A stretch of 64,000 bases of DNA, from assembly GCF_932526225.1 (NCBI RefSeq), contig NC_064044.1:5916747-5980746 (forward strand), in the 5' to 3' direction. Below the pieces are notes generated by a model. The model searched no databases, was not told the DNA's origin, and was given only the letters and a program-made list of their open reading frames with translations. The stretch is from Nematostella vectensis. Lineage: Eukaryota > Cnidaria > Anthozoa > Actiniaria > Edwardsiidae. The translations under genes were made by a program, and so were the position numbers. Positions 37,701-50,800 of the stretch are shown piece after piece; within the stretch, counting starts at the first letter, position 1, and every line of letters begins with the position of its first letter.

Positions 37701-38577
37701 TTAGTCCATGGCAAATCATAGAAGTCCATGGCAAGTCATGGCAGTCCATGGTAAGTCATGGCAGCCCATGGTAGTCAATGGCTAGTCATGGCAGTCAATG
37801 GTAGTCAATGACTAGTCATGGCAGCCCATGGTAGTCAATGACTAGTACAGTGACTGTATATAACAAGGTGCCATGACTTGCCACTCACTACTATGGACTG
37901 CTATGACTTGCAATTGACTATCGTTGCGTGCTTGATGTTTCAATCTTTTTCATTTCGTGACCGAATTTATTGGTGCTTTAACCCATATTAGTGACACAAG
38001 GATGCGACTCCCTATATTTGTGACGGTTATCATTGACGATTAACCGATGCAAGGAGATAGTCATCGATGATGTCACTAAAAGTAAACATCGTATGACAAC
38101 TAAAACTTGTCATGTGTCATGTAGATGTCAAGGGTGATCTGTGAAATCGTTGGCCAAAACAGAAGATAATAATAATAGTTCATAATTCTTAAATTTAAAG
38201 CGAAAATAAGAAATTTTTTTAGTCGTTTGGAGCTCCGCTTTTAGGCAATGCCTATATCTATATACTACTGAGTACTTGGACATGTTGTGAACCAGCCACA
38301 GGGTACCCGTGTAATGACCACAAAATCTAGGATGCGTTAGTTGTTATACCAACAAACAGTAAAGATCCATTGTTTTCGATTATCTATTTTTATGAACTCA
38401 CCAATCCTTTAACTGCCCATAAGTCATAGCGGCCCTCTCAAGTTTCATGTTGTATATAACAAGAGCCTCGGTGTCGCGTCTTTGCTCGGCCATGGAGTCT
38501 AGTAACTGGTGCAGTGCATAATGGGTCATTGGGCGCTTGTGAGGCACGTGAACATAGCTCAGCTCCTTGGAGTTCAT
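34770..38577 (-). CDS. AMP-forming acyl-CoA synthetase-like enzyme, 2 exons, 577 aa
   Basis: This is an ANL-superfamily adenylating enzyme, predicted to activate a carboxylic (probably fatty) acid to acyl-AMP and then acyl-CoA. Exons are 38577-38402 and 36327-34770; phase joins through a split Trp codon. Motifs are the P-loop YTSGSTGSPK at about 212-221, FGSTEG (A5), GWFRLGDIG (A7), GRKKDFIKR (A8 hinge) and PSGNTGKVDRR with the catalytic lysine near the C-terminus. The GWGM stretch (A4) is also visible. The chosen ATG lies directly after TTTATTTCCAAG, a good acceptor, so an upstream 5' exon may exist and the N-terminus could be longer. No SKL-type peroxisomal signal is present (the end is GISE), and no mitochondrial presequence is evident in this model. 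The substrate cannot be assigned. The 2-kb intron is filled with transposon-derived sequence. Confidence 0.9.
36587..36606 (+). repeat. Poly-C tract (20 C)
   Basis: An uninterrupted C run in the intron of the acyl-CoA synthetase gene. Confidence 0.95.
36625..38270. mobile_element. Composite repeat filling the acyl-CoA synthetase intron
   Basis: Outer ends carry an inverted AGCGGAGCTCC word (36633 and about 38227). Inside are degenerate tandem units of about 150-180 bp with ATCGATGACGTCACT, a GTCACGTG-like word and GACAACT (around 36780, 37300, 37440, 38070). A foldback element at 37586-38038 interrupts them. No protein is visible. The outer limits are approximate. Confidence 0.5.
37586..38038. 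mobile_element. Foldback MITE with 117-bp arms and internal ATGG repeats
   Basis: The left arm (37586-37702) starts GTCAATGATAACCGTCACGA and is matched by the inverted right arm (37922-38038) at high identity through TCACGAAATGAAAAAGATTG. The loop (37703-37860) consists of 20-bp units such as GTCATGGCAGTCCATGGTA. Confidence 0.85.
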
Positions 38578-39057
38578 CTTGGAAATAAAAATAAACGAGA
38601 GAGTTGAGTTTTAACACAAATCCCCAGAAAATGATGTGACAAAAAAACTAAACAAATATAGAATATTTTTTAACTTACTAGGTCGGCAATTTACTGGGTT
38701 ATTTAAATAGGTTGAAAACTGTCGGGCATTAAGTCCATTTAGGAATTCTCACGACTGTCGGGCATATAGCCACTGCGATAATAAATAGGCCTGTGTTGTA
38801 ATGTGAGCATGTCACTGGAAGCTAAATTTACAACGTTCAAGTTGTACATTTGTTGAGATTTGTTTAGAGGGGATATAAGGGGGCGCTTATTGGGGAGGGG
38901 GCGCTTATTCTCAAATTCGAGGTCGAAGGGGGGCGCTTATTGGGGATGGAGCTCTTATTTAAAGGAGGGCGCTTATTTGAATCATTACGGTGGTTATATA
39001 CCATTTCTATACATATGGAGCTCCGCGCTGGCTCCGCTATAAAAAGATCACTCTGGT

Positions 39058-39356
39058 CACAGGCAGCCCAAGCTCATTATTTTTAATATTTTGACGGTCA
39101 AAATGCTAATAAAATGACTCGCAATAACTCACTTGTTGTGTCGTTTATTACTCAACCGAGTTGGAAGCTATTCCCCAGGGATTCACTGACTCCCCCCCCC
39201 CCCATTATAAATAATTATTCCCTGCCGAATGGCTTTAAACTCGGTCGAGTAATAAACAACACAACGAGTGAGTCATTACGAGTCATTTTATTCATAAACA
39301 CACAAATATGAAGATTTCGAATTTTGACCGTCAAATTAAAGCTTGGACTGCCTGTG
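39058..39356. mobile_element. 300-bp MITE with CACAGGCAG termini
   Basis: The termini CACAGGCAGCCCAAGC and inverted CTTGGACTGCCTGTG enclose an inner inverted pair, TTTTGACGGTCAAAAT / ATTTTGACCGTCAAAT. Inside that is a longer pair around AATAAAATGACTCG and TTTATTACTC. The whole unit folds as one hairpin. Confidence 0.85.
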
Positions 39357-39938
39357 CTCTGGTATATCTAAAGTCAAGCTATTTTGTAGCCAAATCCGAT
39401 AACAAACGTCTCATGGAGATACAGCAGTGACATCAAAATCTTTCTTTTCTTCCTTTCGGAGGTGGTCAGATTTTTATCAGAAAACCCACGCCCTACCCCT
39501 CCACCCCACTCCCACCTCCCGGAAAAATTAGGTCCACTTTTCGAATTTCGCTCTTTTTGAAAGTCGAGTCACGCAAAGGATGTTTCGTCCGATGAGCACA
39601 AATGAATGTCCCCTTCCCGTTATTACAAACAGCAAAAGGTGTATTCACAACACGAAAACCAAAACCATGAAAAACAACTAAGGCAAGAGCAACAGAACAT
39701 AAAAAAGATTTAATAAATTAGGGCATTAGGGTTTTAAGCTAATTACTAGGATACCTGTGGTAGCCCAGTCATAAAATGCAACCTTTTTTTTTTTTTCTGT
39801 CGTCTCGCGATTTGCACAATGCAATTCCCAAGAACCCCTGCGCCACAGTCAATACTTCTTATTGCTCGGAGGGAGCGCAGCGGCCGGAGAGCAAGTTTAA
39901 TCTTGGTTTCGCATATGAGAAAAGCTAGGCTGATTTTT

Positions 39939-40340
39939 CGTGTCCACACCACAGGCTTCCCAGTCGGCTGATTTGTATTTTTATTTCATGCTGATCAGCG
40001 GTCTTTTTAGCGCATGCGCGAGTTTCATATAGTGGATGCGATTTTTTTTGTGTCCACACCACAGGTTTCCCAGTCGGCTGATTTGTATTTTTATTTCATA
40101 TCGATCAGTGGTCTTTTTAGCGCTTGCGCGAGTTTCACATAGTGGATGCAATTTTTCTTGTCCACACCACCGGTTTCCCAGTCGGTTGATTTGTATTTTG
40201 ATTTCATATGGATCAGCGGTGTTTTTAGCACATGCGCGAGTTTCATATAGTGGATGCGATGTTTGGTGTCCACACCACAGGTTTCCCAGTCGGTTGATTT
40301 GTATTTTGATTTCATATCGATCAGTGGTCTTTTTGTTGTA
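39939..40340 (+). repeat. 110-bp tandem repeat, about 3.7 units
   Basis: Units start TGTCCACACCACAGGTTTCC and contain CAGTCGG then GATTTGTATTTT. All but the last, partial unit end with CATGCGCGAGTTTCATATAG or a close variant. Confidence 0.95.
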
Positions 40341-40370
40341 CCGTCCCGTCCTCCGAGCATTCTAGTTTTA

Positions 40371-40394
40371 GGGGGGGGGGGGGGGGGGGGGGGG
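40371..40394 (+). repeat. Poly-G tract (24 G)
   Basis: An uninterrupted G run just after the 110-bp tandem array. Confidence 0.95.
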
Positions 40395-41194
40395 TTAGTG
40401 TACTCATTGCGACCTTACTGAAGACTTTTTCTTACACGAAGTATCCAGCCTGCTGTTCTACGTCATCGCAATGCGTAGTTACCAGAATCCTTCTGCATAA
40501 TTTAAAACTGTGTCATGGCCGCCATCTTGAATTTGAGATTCCAGACCTCAGATCCATGTTATCTGTGCAGTTGAAGGCCCGATTCGCGATTTAATAACTG
40601 CATATTTTACCATAGTCTCAATTTCTTCCAAGTTATTTTGGAAAATCATCTCAGCTTGGATTGATTTCGCTGTATTTACCCGTGTTTACATTTGCGACCA
40701 GAGTGCGAGACACGCGGCTCAAGATAAGAATTGTGCTGACTGCTTTAAACTCATACAGCTTACTTCAAGACGTAATTAAATGTGCTCTGGACACTCATGA
40801 ATGGACTCGAGGTATTTACCTTGATTGCTTAATCTATTTTGAAGTGGAAGTAGTTTGAAACAATTGATGGAAATCGTCTCCTACAAATCGCTTTGTTGAT
40901 GATCTCTCTCATTAAATGTCATCTTTTTAACCATGTCGATTTTAGTAAAGTACAGCATAGGTGTAACTTAAATTGTAAGTCATGTAAGTGTAAAATATGT
41001 ACTTACGTAACTTAAATCAATGAAAATTATTTTGGTACTTTGGTGCTTCCTTTAGATAAGTTTTATTATTTCCCTAAAATACCTTTATCCCTCATTGAAT
41101 GTCATTCTATTTTGATGGAACACTTTCAATAAAATATAGAGATTTGTAATATTTTTATAGTGTTGTTGGTCTTGAAAATATGTTTATGCTCTAA

Positions 41195-43132
41195 TGATGC
41201 ACTAGTCATTTGAAACCCCCACCCCCATGGTCCCGGGGAAGTGTGGGGGGACACGTGGGGGGTTTAGAACGCTTTTGAACGAGAATCTGTAGTGAGGGGG
41301 CGGGGGAATTGACTCTTTTCGACTCTAAGAATTGTCCCTACCCTGGGGGCTTTGGGACAAGTGAATAGCGTCACGAATGTACTTTGCAAAAGTCAAGTCA
41401 TCAATTCCATGTATCAGCATGTGGCAAGCTGCACCGCAAAATGTGAGAAAACGAATATGAATGATATAACTAATGCCAGATGAAGACGATTTTTTCCATT
41501 TTTTATTAACCCTTTGATCCTGGCTATTTTTGAGCTGAATTTACAAAAAAACAGACTGAAAACAGATACCACCCCACCTATTATGAGTTTTATACAGCCC
41601 GTCAAAGTCAAACACAGCTGCACCTAGTCAGTGGTATCCTAGCTTTCCAACAGTGCTTTGCGGTCCCCACTTTTAATCCCTCGTCGTTGTTCTGAAGCGA
41701 GCACAAGTTGATGGTTGCTTGTATTTTTCATCAAAAATACAGCTATGAGCATATTAGGAGAGTGTCTCAGGACATCATGAAGTCTATTAGGGCATAATTG
41801 AGTGCTTTGCTTATGGATATTTGCAAGCAAAGGTGGATTCAAGATGTTTTTTTCTTGTTTGGCTTTGCCTGGATGAGAAAATAATTTCCTAATGAATCAC
41901 CACAGCTCTCCTAAATGCTGTCTTTTCTGAAACCAAATTGATTCCAAAATTGTTTACACTGCTATTCTGGGTCTGTATGACCTGGAATTGACTTGTTTGG
42001 CTTCGGGGTGAAAAGACTTAAAAAAAAACTTCTGACTTTGGGGAGAGGAGTGTTGACTGGCCCTCCCATCGTGATTTTTTCCCTGGATATCCCAGAATGC
42101 TTTGCAATACGTAAAGGCATCCATACATACATACATACATACATAAACTTTATTTAAGTGTCAAAAGTGTTTAGCTAAAAAAAGCTAATTGTGGACACTA
42201 TAAAAAATAAATAATCAGATAATTAATAAATAATATGATTTAGAATCTAATCTAGCTATATATAAAATATTAAAAATATTGTAGAAAACTATACGTATTA
42301 TACATATTAATATAATATATTATATACACAAACACTATATAGACGAACTATCACAGGCGTAGATACAAGTAAACAGACATGTGTATACAAATAGACACAA
42401 GAACAAACAAACAAACAAACAAGCAACATATAAATAAATAACAAAACAAATTAATATAAAAATATGATACAAGGGTGGTGCACACTCCTCATGTGCCCGA
42501 CCGCCAGACAGCACACGTGGATTACAAGCCTTCAAAGAGTGAACGTTGTGTTTTGAGGCCATGGAAATGAACCTGGAGGATCAGAATAAAGGTATCTATT
42601 TTTGTCTTGAGCTGTGTTTGCTGATCTCTCTCCCTTGTGTGGTATTTTGAGCGTTATATTGAGAGGGGTGATTCTGCTTTTCTTTCCTTGTTCGATTATA
42701 AATTTGTCAAAGAACCTTTGCTATTATTTGGCTTAAGAGTTGTTGCCAACACCTTGGTTGGATGCATATCTTCAAGACCATTTATCCCTTAGATTGATGC
42801 CTAAGTATCTTCATCTTGTGGTGTTTATTTTGCATTTATGAATTTTTTGGGTTGTGGGTACTTCTCAAAGCCGGTACAGGCCGGTTGAGGGGTCAATGTG
42901 TTTACTGTTATCTTCATAGTACTCGCTGAAGTGTACTGGCTTTGAAAGATAAAGGCTTATTTCAGATGAAAATAAGTAGTTGCCTATAGTTTGCATCTCG
43001 AGGGTTAGGGGCATTTGACTGCAGTTTTGTCCCAAGGGGGTGGAGGCTTTTCTCTGTTTACAGGGTCAAAGTCTAATCCCCCACCCTTCCCTGGGACCAT
43101 GGGGGTAAGGGTTTCGATTGACTAGTGCATAA
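41195..43132. mobile_element. 1.9-kb terminal-inverted-repeat element, no transposase seen
   Basis: The left end ATGCACTAGTCATTTGAAAC followed by CCCATGGTCCCGGGGAAG is matched by the inverted right end (CTTCCCTGGGACCATGGGGG, ACTAGTGCAT). This gives about 45-bp terminal inverted repeats. The interior has only short frames. A LINE 3' tail is nested in it. It is likely a non-autonomous or decayed DNA transposon. Confidence 0.75.
42122..42600 (-). mobile_element. Probable LINE 3' end with (ATGT)n tail
   Basis: On the minus strand, AT-rich sequence ends GACACTTAAATAAAGTTTAT followed by five to six ATGT units. This is the usual form of a non-LTR retrotransposon 3' terminus. A short frame (ASKHNVHSLKACNPR) lies upstream but is not diagnostic. 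The upstream limit is uncertain. Confidence 0.45.
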
Positions 43133-44159
43133 TTTCAATCAAGTCTGGATTATTCTATAGCCCTCTCATTTGACTTCAAAATAATTAAATGTTGTTGTTT
43201 ACTTGTAACTTACATAAATAAAATAATACATTTAAATAAAATTATATTGTTAATACAATAGGACTGTGATATGGTATTTACAATAAAAACAATAAATTAT
43301 ATATATTTTTCATCATATCCAAAGTAGGCAGTAAAACTTTGTCATACATGTCACACAAACAAGTTGCAGATCTCAGGTATCCCAGTCAACCCTGCGCCCG
43401 GGGCTTATTTTACGATATAGACTATGCAACTTTATTACAGATTACGCATAATACTGATCTTTTAAGGTCAATTCTATACTGATGTCATTCACAGAAGATA
43501 TATAGTTAACTTGAACTGGATCAAAAGAGTAATCAACATTTCAATGACTAGATATTCGGTGTCCTGGGTTAAAAATGCGCACCCAGACGATACAAGAACT
43601 GGATGTGGCGAGAGACCAAAATGCCAGTCGTCGACAACGCTAACAATGAGAGGAGTTTAATGTGATAAAGTCATACCTGTATCCCGCTAGGTCGACGAAC
43701 ATATATAGGTGTTGTCAAAGTTTATAGAACTCTGTTCAAAAGGCTAGTGAAGGAGTGCGAGAAGGCGCTTCCAGCAGTGGCGTGTACACGGTCGTGAAGG
43801 TTGGAGACGTAAAAACCGAACGATAAGACAACCAAATGTTTGTTTAACATAGGATGTTATACTCACTATAGTTCAGCAAAGAAGAGAATGCTTGTATATA
43901 GCTTGTCTGTTTGTACAGCGTCCGATTTTACCTATCCGTGTCAGGATATAAGACTTGAATGTGATACACGTCGACAACAGGCCAGGGACATAACATTTGA
44001 TCTTCAGGACTTTCAAGATCACGGGGTCTGTGTATAAAGAGGACCGGACCTCCGCGGACCGGACTGTCGCGGACCTACTAGAACCGGGTGGAGAATTGTA
44101 ATTTAGAAGGGAGAGGGGGTACCTACTACTGTTGATGAACTAAAACAATTTTTCTCCAG

Positions 44160-44345
44160 CTCAACTGAGCCTATGAGACCGGGACCAGTAAATACAGGGG
44201 AATCTCAGGAACGTAGTCGGGAGTTGCAGAAGGGCGGGGCATAAACGTTCGAACTGGTAATCAAACCCGGTGCGTGGTGAGAGGCGGGTGAGAGGCACAG
44301 ACACTTCAAGGAGGACACTATGCCAATTGAGCCACCAATACCTCC
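44160..44345 (-). mobile_element. tRNA-derived SINE-like element
   Basis: On the minus strand a box A-like TGGCTCAATTGGC (44334-44322) and a box B-like GGGTTTGATTACC (44268-44256) are spaced about 55 bp apart, as in RNA polymerase III promoters. It is not a functional tRNA because the arms do not pair throughout. A unique tail follows to about 44160. The ends are estimated. Confidence 0.5.
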
Positions 44346-44832
44346 CTAATTTTGGAAAACTTTTAGAGTAAACGTGTACATAAATGACATGGGAGTAGAG
44401 TTCCCTCGGGAGCAATGTTTACTGTTTACATGTTTATTGTTCATTGTTTATCTTTATTATTTACGGACATAATCAGAGTTGGAATATAAAACTGTCAAAC
44501 TGATAACGAAGCATGAAGGTAAATGAGTAACTTGATGTATTAACAAGATGAAGAGACTAACGTTTTAACAAGATGGAGAGACTAACGTTGGTTTCTCACA
44601 AATAGGCAAAGAAGTAAAAAATTTCATCAACCAAAATTGAATAATAACTTTTTCTTCATTCTGCAAAAAAACTTTGCAAAACAGTGTAGGGTAGATTGCT
44701 CTTATTTCCAAAAGAACCATAAGATGACTTTTTTGAAAGGGTTTTAGAATTACCTGGGCTCCCTGTGGTTTCCATGTCCCCCAGGCGTTCCAAGCAAGTC
44801 TCGTGCTACTGTGTGCACCATCAAACGTGAAA

Positions 44833-47800
44833 ATGACGACCTCGAAAACTTTTACATGGCAACAATTGAGCCGACTAAACACAGAACAGAACGCACATTT
44901 AGCTATTCATGGAAAGGTAGGTCGCAATTCTATTCTCGCTGTGTAGCAGACAAAAGATTTATATGGGATGAAGAATGGGAATTTAGCTGTTTATTATTCT
45001 ATGGGTATTTAATGTTGCATCCACACACTTAACTCACCCGCATATAGGCAAGATTTTTGACCACATCACAAGCCTGATTTTTGTGTGAATATCCATACAT
45101 TTTCTGTATTCACCCGCATTGGCCCGCTTGGGATTTTTAAAACATTATGTATTTCACGAGATTTCACAAGATTTCGGTCCTGGGTTGACAGCTATGAATC
45201 ATCCATAGGTTTATGATGTCACTAACTTCCTCTTGCGACACCCTGGTGGCAAGGAACTCCTCTTGATTGGCGCTGGTAGAGATGTCACGCTTGTATTTGA
45301 AACTTACCATGCATTCAGTGACAGGGCTCACAAGTAAGAATTACTCAACTAATCAGGGCAGTAGCTACCACTTAGTACAAGGGGGCAGCTGCCACACCAT
45401 TTAGAGCTGAAATTTTAACAAAAAATATCACTGGGAACTAGCCACACCTTACGATTAACAGGTGGCCAGCCCAGTGTGTTAGTGTGTCAGAGTATCGGCC
45501 TAGGCCTTAGGCCTATACCCGGGGGGGTTCCCCCCCCCATTCCCCCCCCCACACACACACTCGCACAGAAGGCTCACTCTCATAAAGGAAAATGAAGTAC
45601 TACTGCAAGCTAGGACGAGCTACCTAAAATAACATTTTTTTGTGCCGTATGGACAGCCCTTGGAAAGGGGTTGAGGGGTGCACAGGGTACATTTCCACCC
45701 TCCCCCCATGTGAACAAAAGATCCGTTTTTGAGGCTTGGGATGGACAAAACATATGCTTGGTGCATTTATTGTAAGTTGTGTAGCACAAAGCCTTCCAGT
45801 TATAACCCTGAGTCATGAGTTTATATTATACTCATGCTATGAATGTGGGTCATACATAAGATTTTTTTATCTCCCTTCCTAACCTCATGTTGCTGTTGTT
45901 ACTAGATACTTGGATCAATTCTGTGTGGGTGAACTTGTATCTAATGAGCTTCCCACTTTCAACAAGACTGGGTAGGTGAAAAAAATGACTGGGTAGGTGA
46001 AAAAAATAATGCACTTATTATGCTGACAAATACTCCATCTTAGAGGGTACACAGTTCAACAGGTTCTGGTAGCAAGTCTAAAAAATAAGAAATTATCCTT
46101 GAGTGCTAGTGATGAGATTATACCATCCTTATTGTCACAACAAGCAACATTAAATCATCAGCACCGCCTGCATTGCCATCATCTTCCTCAAAAGTACCAT
46201 CTTCCTCAGCATAATGTGAAACTGCCAACCGTAACACTGCCCCTGTGTAAAAATCTCTGGGACTCCTAGCTGATCAAAAATTACACCTACTCCCAACTGG
46301 GGGAATCCCTTTACCTCAATCTCAAATCAAAGGCAATTTTTGAAGTTTATTTTTGCTATGTAAATTATCAGCTCCTACAAAACTTATAATAACATAATTT
46401 TTCTAGGCCTTTTTTTGAAACTGTTAAAAACAGAGTTGACAAGTACTTCAAAGATACAAAACAAGTGAGTAAAGAAGGATCCATCATTGCACTTCTTTCT
46501 TCCTTATCCACATCTATATGGAACATTGAACATGTATGCCTTGACATACTGTTGTTGATGGTTTTGTAGAATCCCAAGTTCTCCTGGTGGATGATGCTTA
46601 GATATGCACTAATTCCAATTGTTGCTCTGGTTTCCTGGTATTCACAGGTAAATTGAGCATTAGGTTACAGTATTCACAGGTAAATTACCCTGTTTATTGG
46701 GTATTAAATTACATTGTTTATTGGGTATTCATAGTAAATTGCTCATTAGTGACAAACCTTTGTTTCGTTTTTTTTCTTATTTTTAATCAGGAATTTATTT
46801 TACATTTGTCCCATTGTTTTTTGTGGAGAAATGGTAGATGAATATTTTTACCATTTGACTAACTTAAATGTGTGACCCACCATAATTAATGAAATAACAT
46901 AGCACACAACATAACATAAGGAAAAGCTCAAAATTGTTACCTGACCATACAGTGAATTTGTAACTTTCCTTGACCTCCCAGCTCTATTATATGTAGAGTT
47001 TCGAACCAATATCCTTCAAATCTAAAAACTCCCCCATGATTGTATCATCAGCTTCCTTTTTCCTTCCTTTGACACTGGTTACACAGTATTTTATTCCAGA
47101 AAAGATATAACCATTTCCCTGTTCCCCTACATACATAGGGATTTTGTTTCACAGAGACCCCACTCCTACCTCCGATAGCCTGCGAAACAGTCTCTCGAAA
47201 AGCACCCCAGAAAAGCTCTGGGAAAAGCTGATTTATTAGACTTAGTGCTTGGCCAGAAATAGTGGGATTGGGGCAAGAAGGGAAAAGCAAACTCAGCTTC
47301 AAAAACTGCTTCCTGTCTCCTCTCTGTGTTTTTACGCAACTAGCGCCTGTTAAGCATGCTAACCACCTGATGAAGGCCAAGATATTGTTAACTGAATTTT
47401 TCTTCTGTTGGTGTTTAGGATGGAACTTTTCTGTAGCCATGCCTTGTATGCTTAGATGCTTTACCACAGCTCGCTTTGTTTTCTGAGACCATTACAAATC
47501 CTGTGACTTGTTTCAGGTGATTCTGTTCCCAGATAATTTTGTGACTGGGTGTGTTGCTGCTGTAATATTGGGATGGTGTTGTGCACTGATTGGTATGGTC
47601 AACCTACATGATGCAAGGTAGAATCTTGATTTGATATGCTTTCATAGCTTGATTTTAATTTTATTACCCAAAAGGAACCTGTGATTATCCTGTGAATGTG
47701 ATTTTAATTTAACATGTTTATTGTTAGTACTCTTTTTTATTTTATTTTAATTGTATTCTTTTATAACTAACACAATACAACATTTTTGCTCTCTAAATAC

Positions 47801-50800
47801 CATTGAAGGTTTTTACATTATTGGGTAGGAGGAGGCTCCAGGCCTGAAGGCAGGGGAGGGGGGGAGGGGAGGGGGGGTAGAAAGAAGCATCCCACTCAGC
47901 TTGAAGGTCTTATCAAAAAGGTCTTACTAAAAAGGTCTTTAAAATAAAAACCGTAGAAAATTGAGTACCACTGGGAGCTAAGACAAGGAACATTAGAGGA
48001 AGGGGTCTACTAGGTAAACAAACTCACACACAAGTCTTAGCCAGCTACCTTCATAACCTCCTCCATGCTAGCTAAACCTCTGCACTAGACACTAAACCAG
48101 TGAATACCCATTTGATGCCTTTTTTTTCTTTTTCAAGCCATTTTGCCATTACAAGGAGTCCATTTGTTTGGAAGTTGGTTGGATCTGTACATGACTTCCT
48201 GAATGGTAGCTCTCTACTGGTCTGGACACACCAGGTAGCTTTTTTCTTTCATCTTTGAGGAAAAACACCCGCCTGTAGAGAAAAGATGGCATTTTAGTAC
48301 CAGGGGTCCCCCTTGGGAAAATTTTGACATTTTCAAGCTTCTACAACCCTAAAAATGTTTAAAAAATGAACACCTTAACTCCCTTTCTCTTTTATTATTC
48401 CATATTTGATTATGTATGTAAGTGGTCAGTTGGCACCCCCTCTTGTTCAATGTCCAAGATGAAAGAGTATATTATGCTAAGCATTAGTCGTACCCTTACC
48501 GAGATGTCTATCATTCTCACAGGCTAACCCAAGAGTTGTTTGGTGGATGTTTGTGTCTGCCTCTTACGTCATCAACTTAAAGCCGCATTGTCACCAGTTT
48601 ACTTCCGGAGGTCCGACAAAAACCTTAACTGTTAAAAGACAAAAGAATCTATTAGAATCCGAGCTATTTAACAGGCCATCCGCTCTAAATTATCAATCTA
48701 ATCCTCAAAGAAACTTCCTATAGACACACTGCCTTAAATATTTTGAAATATTTTTCGCGTTTTTTGTTAAAAATCATTGGAAATTGTTCCATAATCAACA
48801 CTGGTGACATGCGTCTTTAAGACAATATCGCATTTGCTTTTTGACAGTGATTTCAGCAGCAAAGAGGGGCACTTGTTTCCATAAACTGGACATTACTCTG
48901 ATGTTGGATAACGTCTCAGTGATCCCTATCTATGCCTATTAATACACTAATATTGACAATATATATTAATACACTGATTTATGATGTTATTTTTCTTCTG
49001 TAAGCATGTTCTGGGACATCACCCATACACTAATATCGATGGCGCTGATCCAGACATCGTGACCTCCCATGAGGTATGAGAACTTACCCACCCTCAAATA
49101 CACATGACACGACGGGACAACAAGATCGATCTTTTTAAAATTACTTGCAGTATAAATAGTATTACCACATTAAGGGCAGAAACAGATGAAAATAAGCATT
49201 TTACATTATTTTACATTATTATTACATTATTTCTACAGTTGTGAAAACCATGAAACTTAGTTTGTTGTGATTTGTTGGAAAACGGCTTAAATGTATATCA
49301 GACAGAATGCATGGCATCTGCCGTTGTCATTCACGTTGTCGTCGTCATTGTTTAAGGTCCGTTTTATCAGATGAATATGCTGTAAATTAATAACACCGTT
49401 ATTGGACCATGGCCAATAGAACTAGATTATGGCTGGACAGTCCAAACGAAAAAATGGGGGGGGGGGGATCTCAGCACTAAGCATTAACAAATCAAAAGAA
49501 GATAGAGATGAAGAAGATGGTATTGTAAATGTATTACTAAACCAGATGGTTTTCTATTTTAGCCTGCTGACCTGCGGCGAATCAAATGGAGCCAGAAATG
49601 GCTTCCAATGTATCTATACCAGCATATCTATGTACCTCTCATATACTGTTTTGTAAGTATCTCATGTGTTTTTTTTTTATTAGTTCTGTCTGGGTATATT
49701 GGGTATATAATATTTGGCTAGGATATTAAACGTTACATCTTTTTCTTCCGATTGTTGATCGTTAACTTGGATAAACTGTTTTTCGATGTCAATTGGCTTA
49801 TTACCCACTTTAGGTCTGTTTTCGACAGATCAATTGCATGGAGCTTCCGTATAACTATTGAATACTTGAAGCACGTTGCTGAGTCATGCAATGCAGCACA
49901 TGTTTTACCACGGGCTAACCAAAATAGTTTACCCATTATTAAAAAAAAAGAGAACAGATGAATGTTGTGTGTTTATTCGGAACCTCAATTTATCCTACTT
50001 TTTTCGCCCAGAAGATGCAAAAAATAGACGTATAAAAACAGAAATGAATAAGGAGTGAACTATCTAAACCGATCTTCTGTCCCTCGTCATTTTTATATCC
50101 CAACAAAATACTGAATGTTTGAAAGCATCCATTTCCATCGGCTGGAAAGCTACTTCGATGTTTGGATTGAATTTCATAATATATGATGGTTTCGGGATGC
50201 AGGTGTGCCCGGGGAAGGGGGGGGCATTCCCATGTCGACCTGATAGGGACGCTCGCCGTATTTTTTAGGGGTCAAAATCGGGCCTCAGGTATTTTTTTAG
50301 GGGGTATCCCAGGAAAAACAGGCCTTTCTCTTAGGATTGGTATTTTTCAGGGCTTCTGGGGTATTTTTTAGGGTAGCAATTTTTGGTATGCCGGTATTTT
50401 TAGGGGTATTTTTCGAATTTCCCGACGAGCATCCCCTATCACTTTTACCCTGAAGAAACACTCCGGGCAGGTGTGTCTGTTTTTAAAAGGTGTGGTAGAC
50501 TAGATCAGTTCTGTTTCTTTTTTTTTTCTTTCGCGCTTAACTATTCGTTTTTCATTACTGTTACAGTTAGGCATCAAAACAAGATTTCAAGATGTGACAA
50601 TTTTGTTTGTCATCAAAGCAAATGGTAAGGATTGCATGCGACTTACTGCGGTTTTCAATTTCTTTGAACTCTCGCTGACTATTTCCAACAGCAAAAGCAC
50701 CTTCTGGATTCCGCAAATCGAAATCCTTGAAGTGTTATTTTATTGGTCAGCACTGAAATAGCTTTCAAGCAGTCATAGTTTTGCGCAACGGCTTTGTGAA

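Larger units (their letters stand above)
38578..44832. other. Gene-poor, repeat-dense interval
   Basis: I find no convincing host gene. The interval holds two MITEs, a 110-bp tandem array, poly-G, a 1.9-kb inverted-repeat element with a nested LINE tail, and a tRNA-like SINE. The 65-codon frame at 40661 has no family resemblance. Confidence 0.6.
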
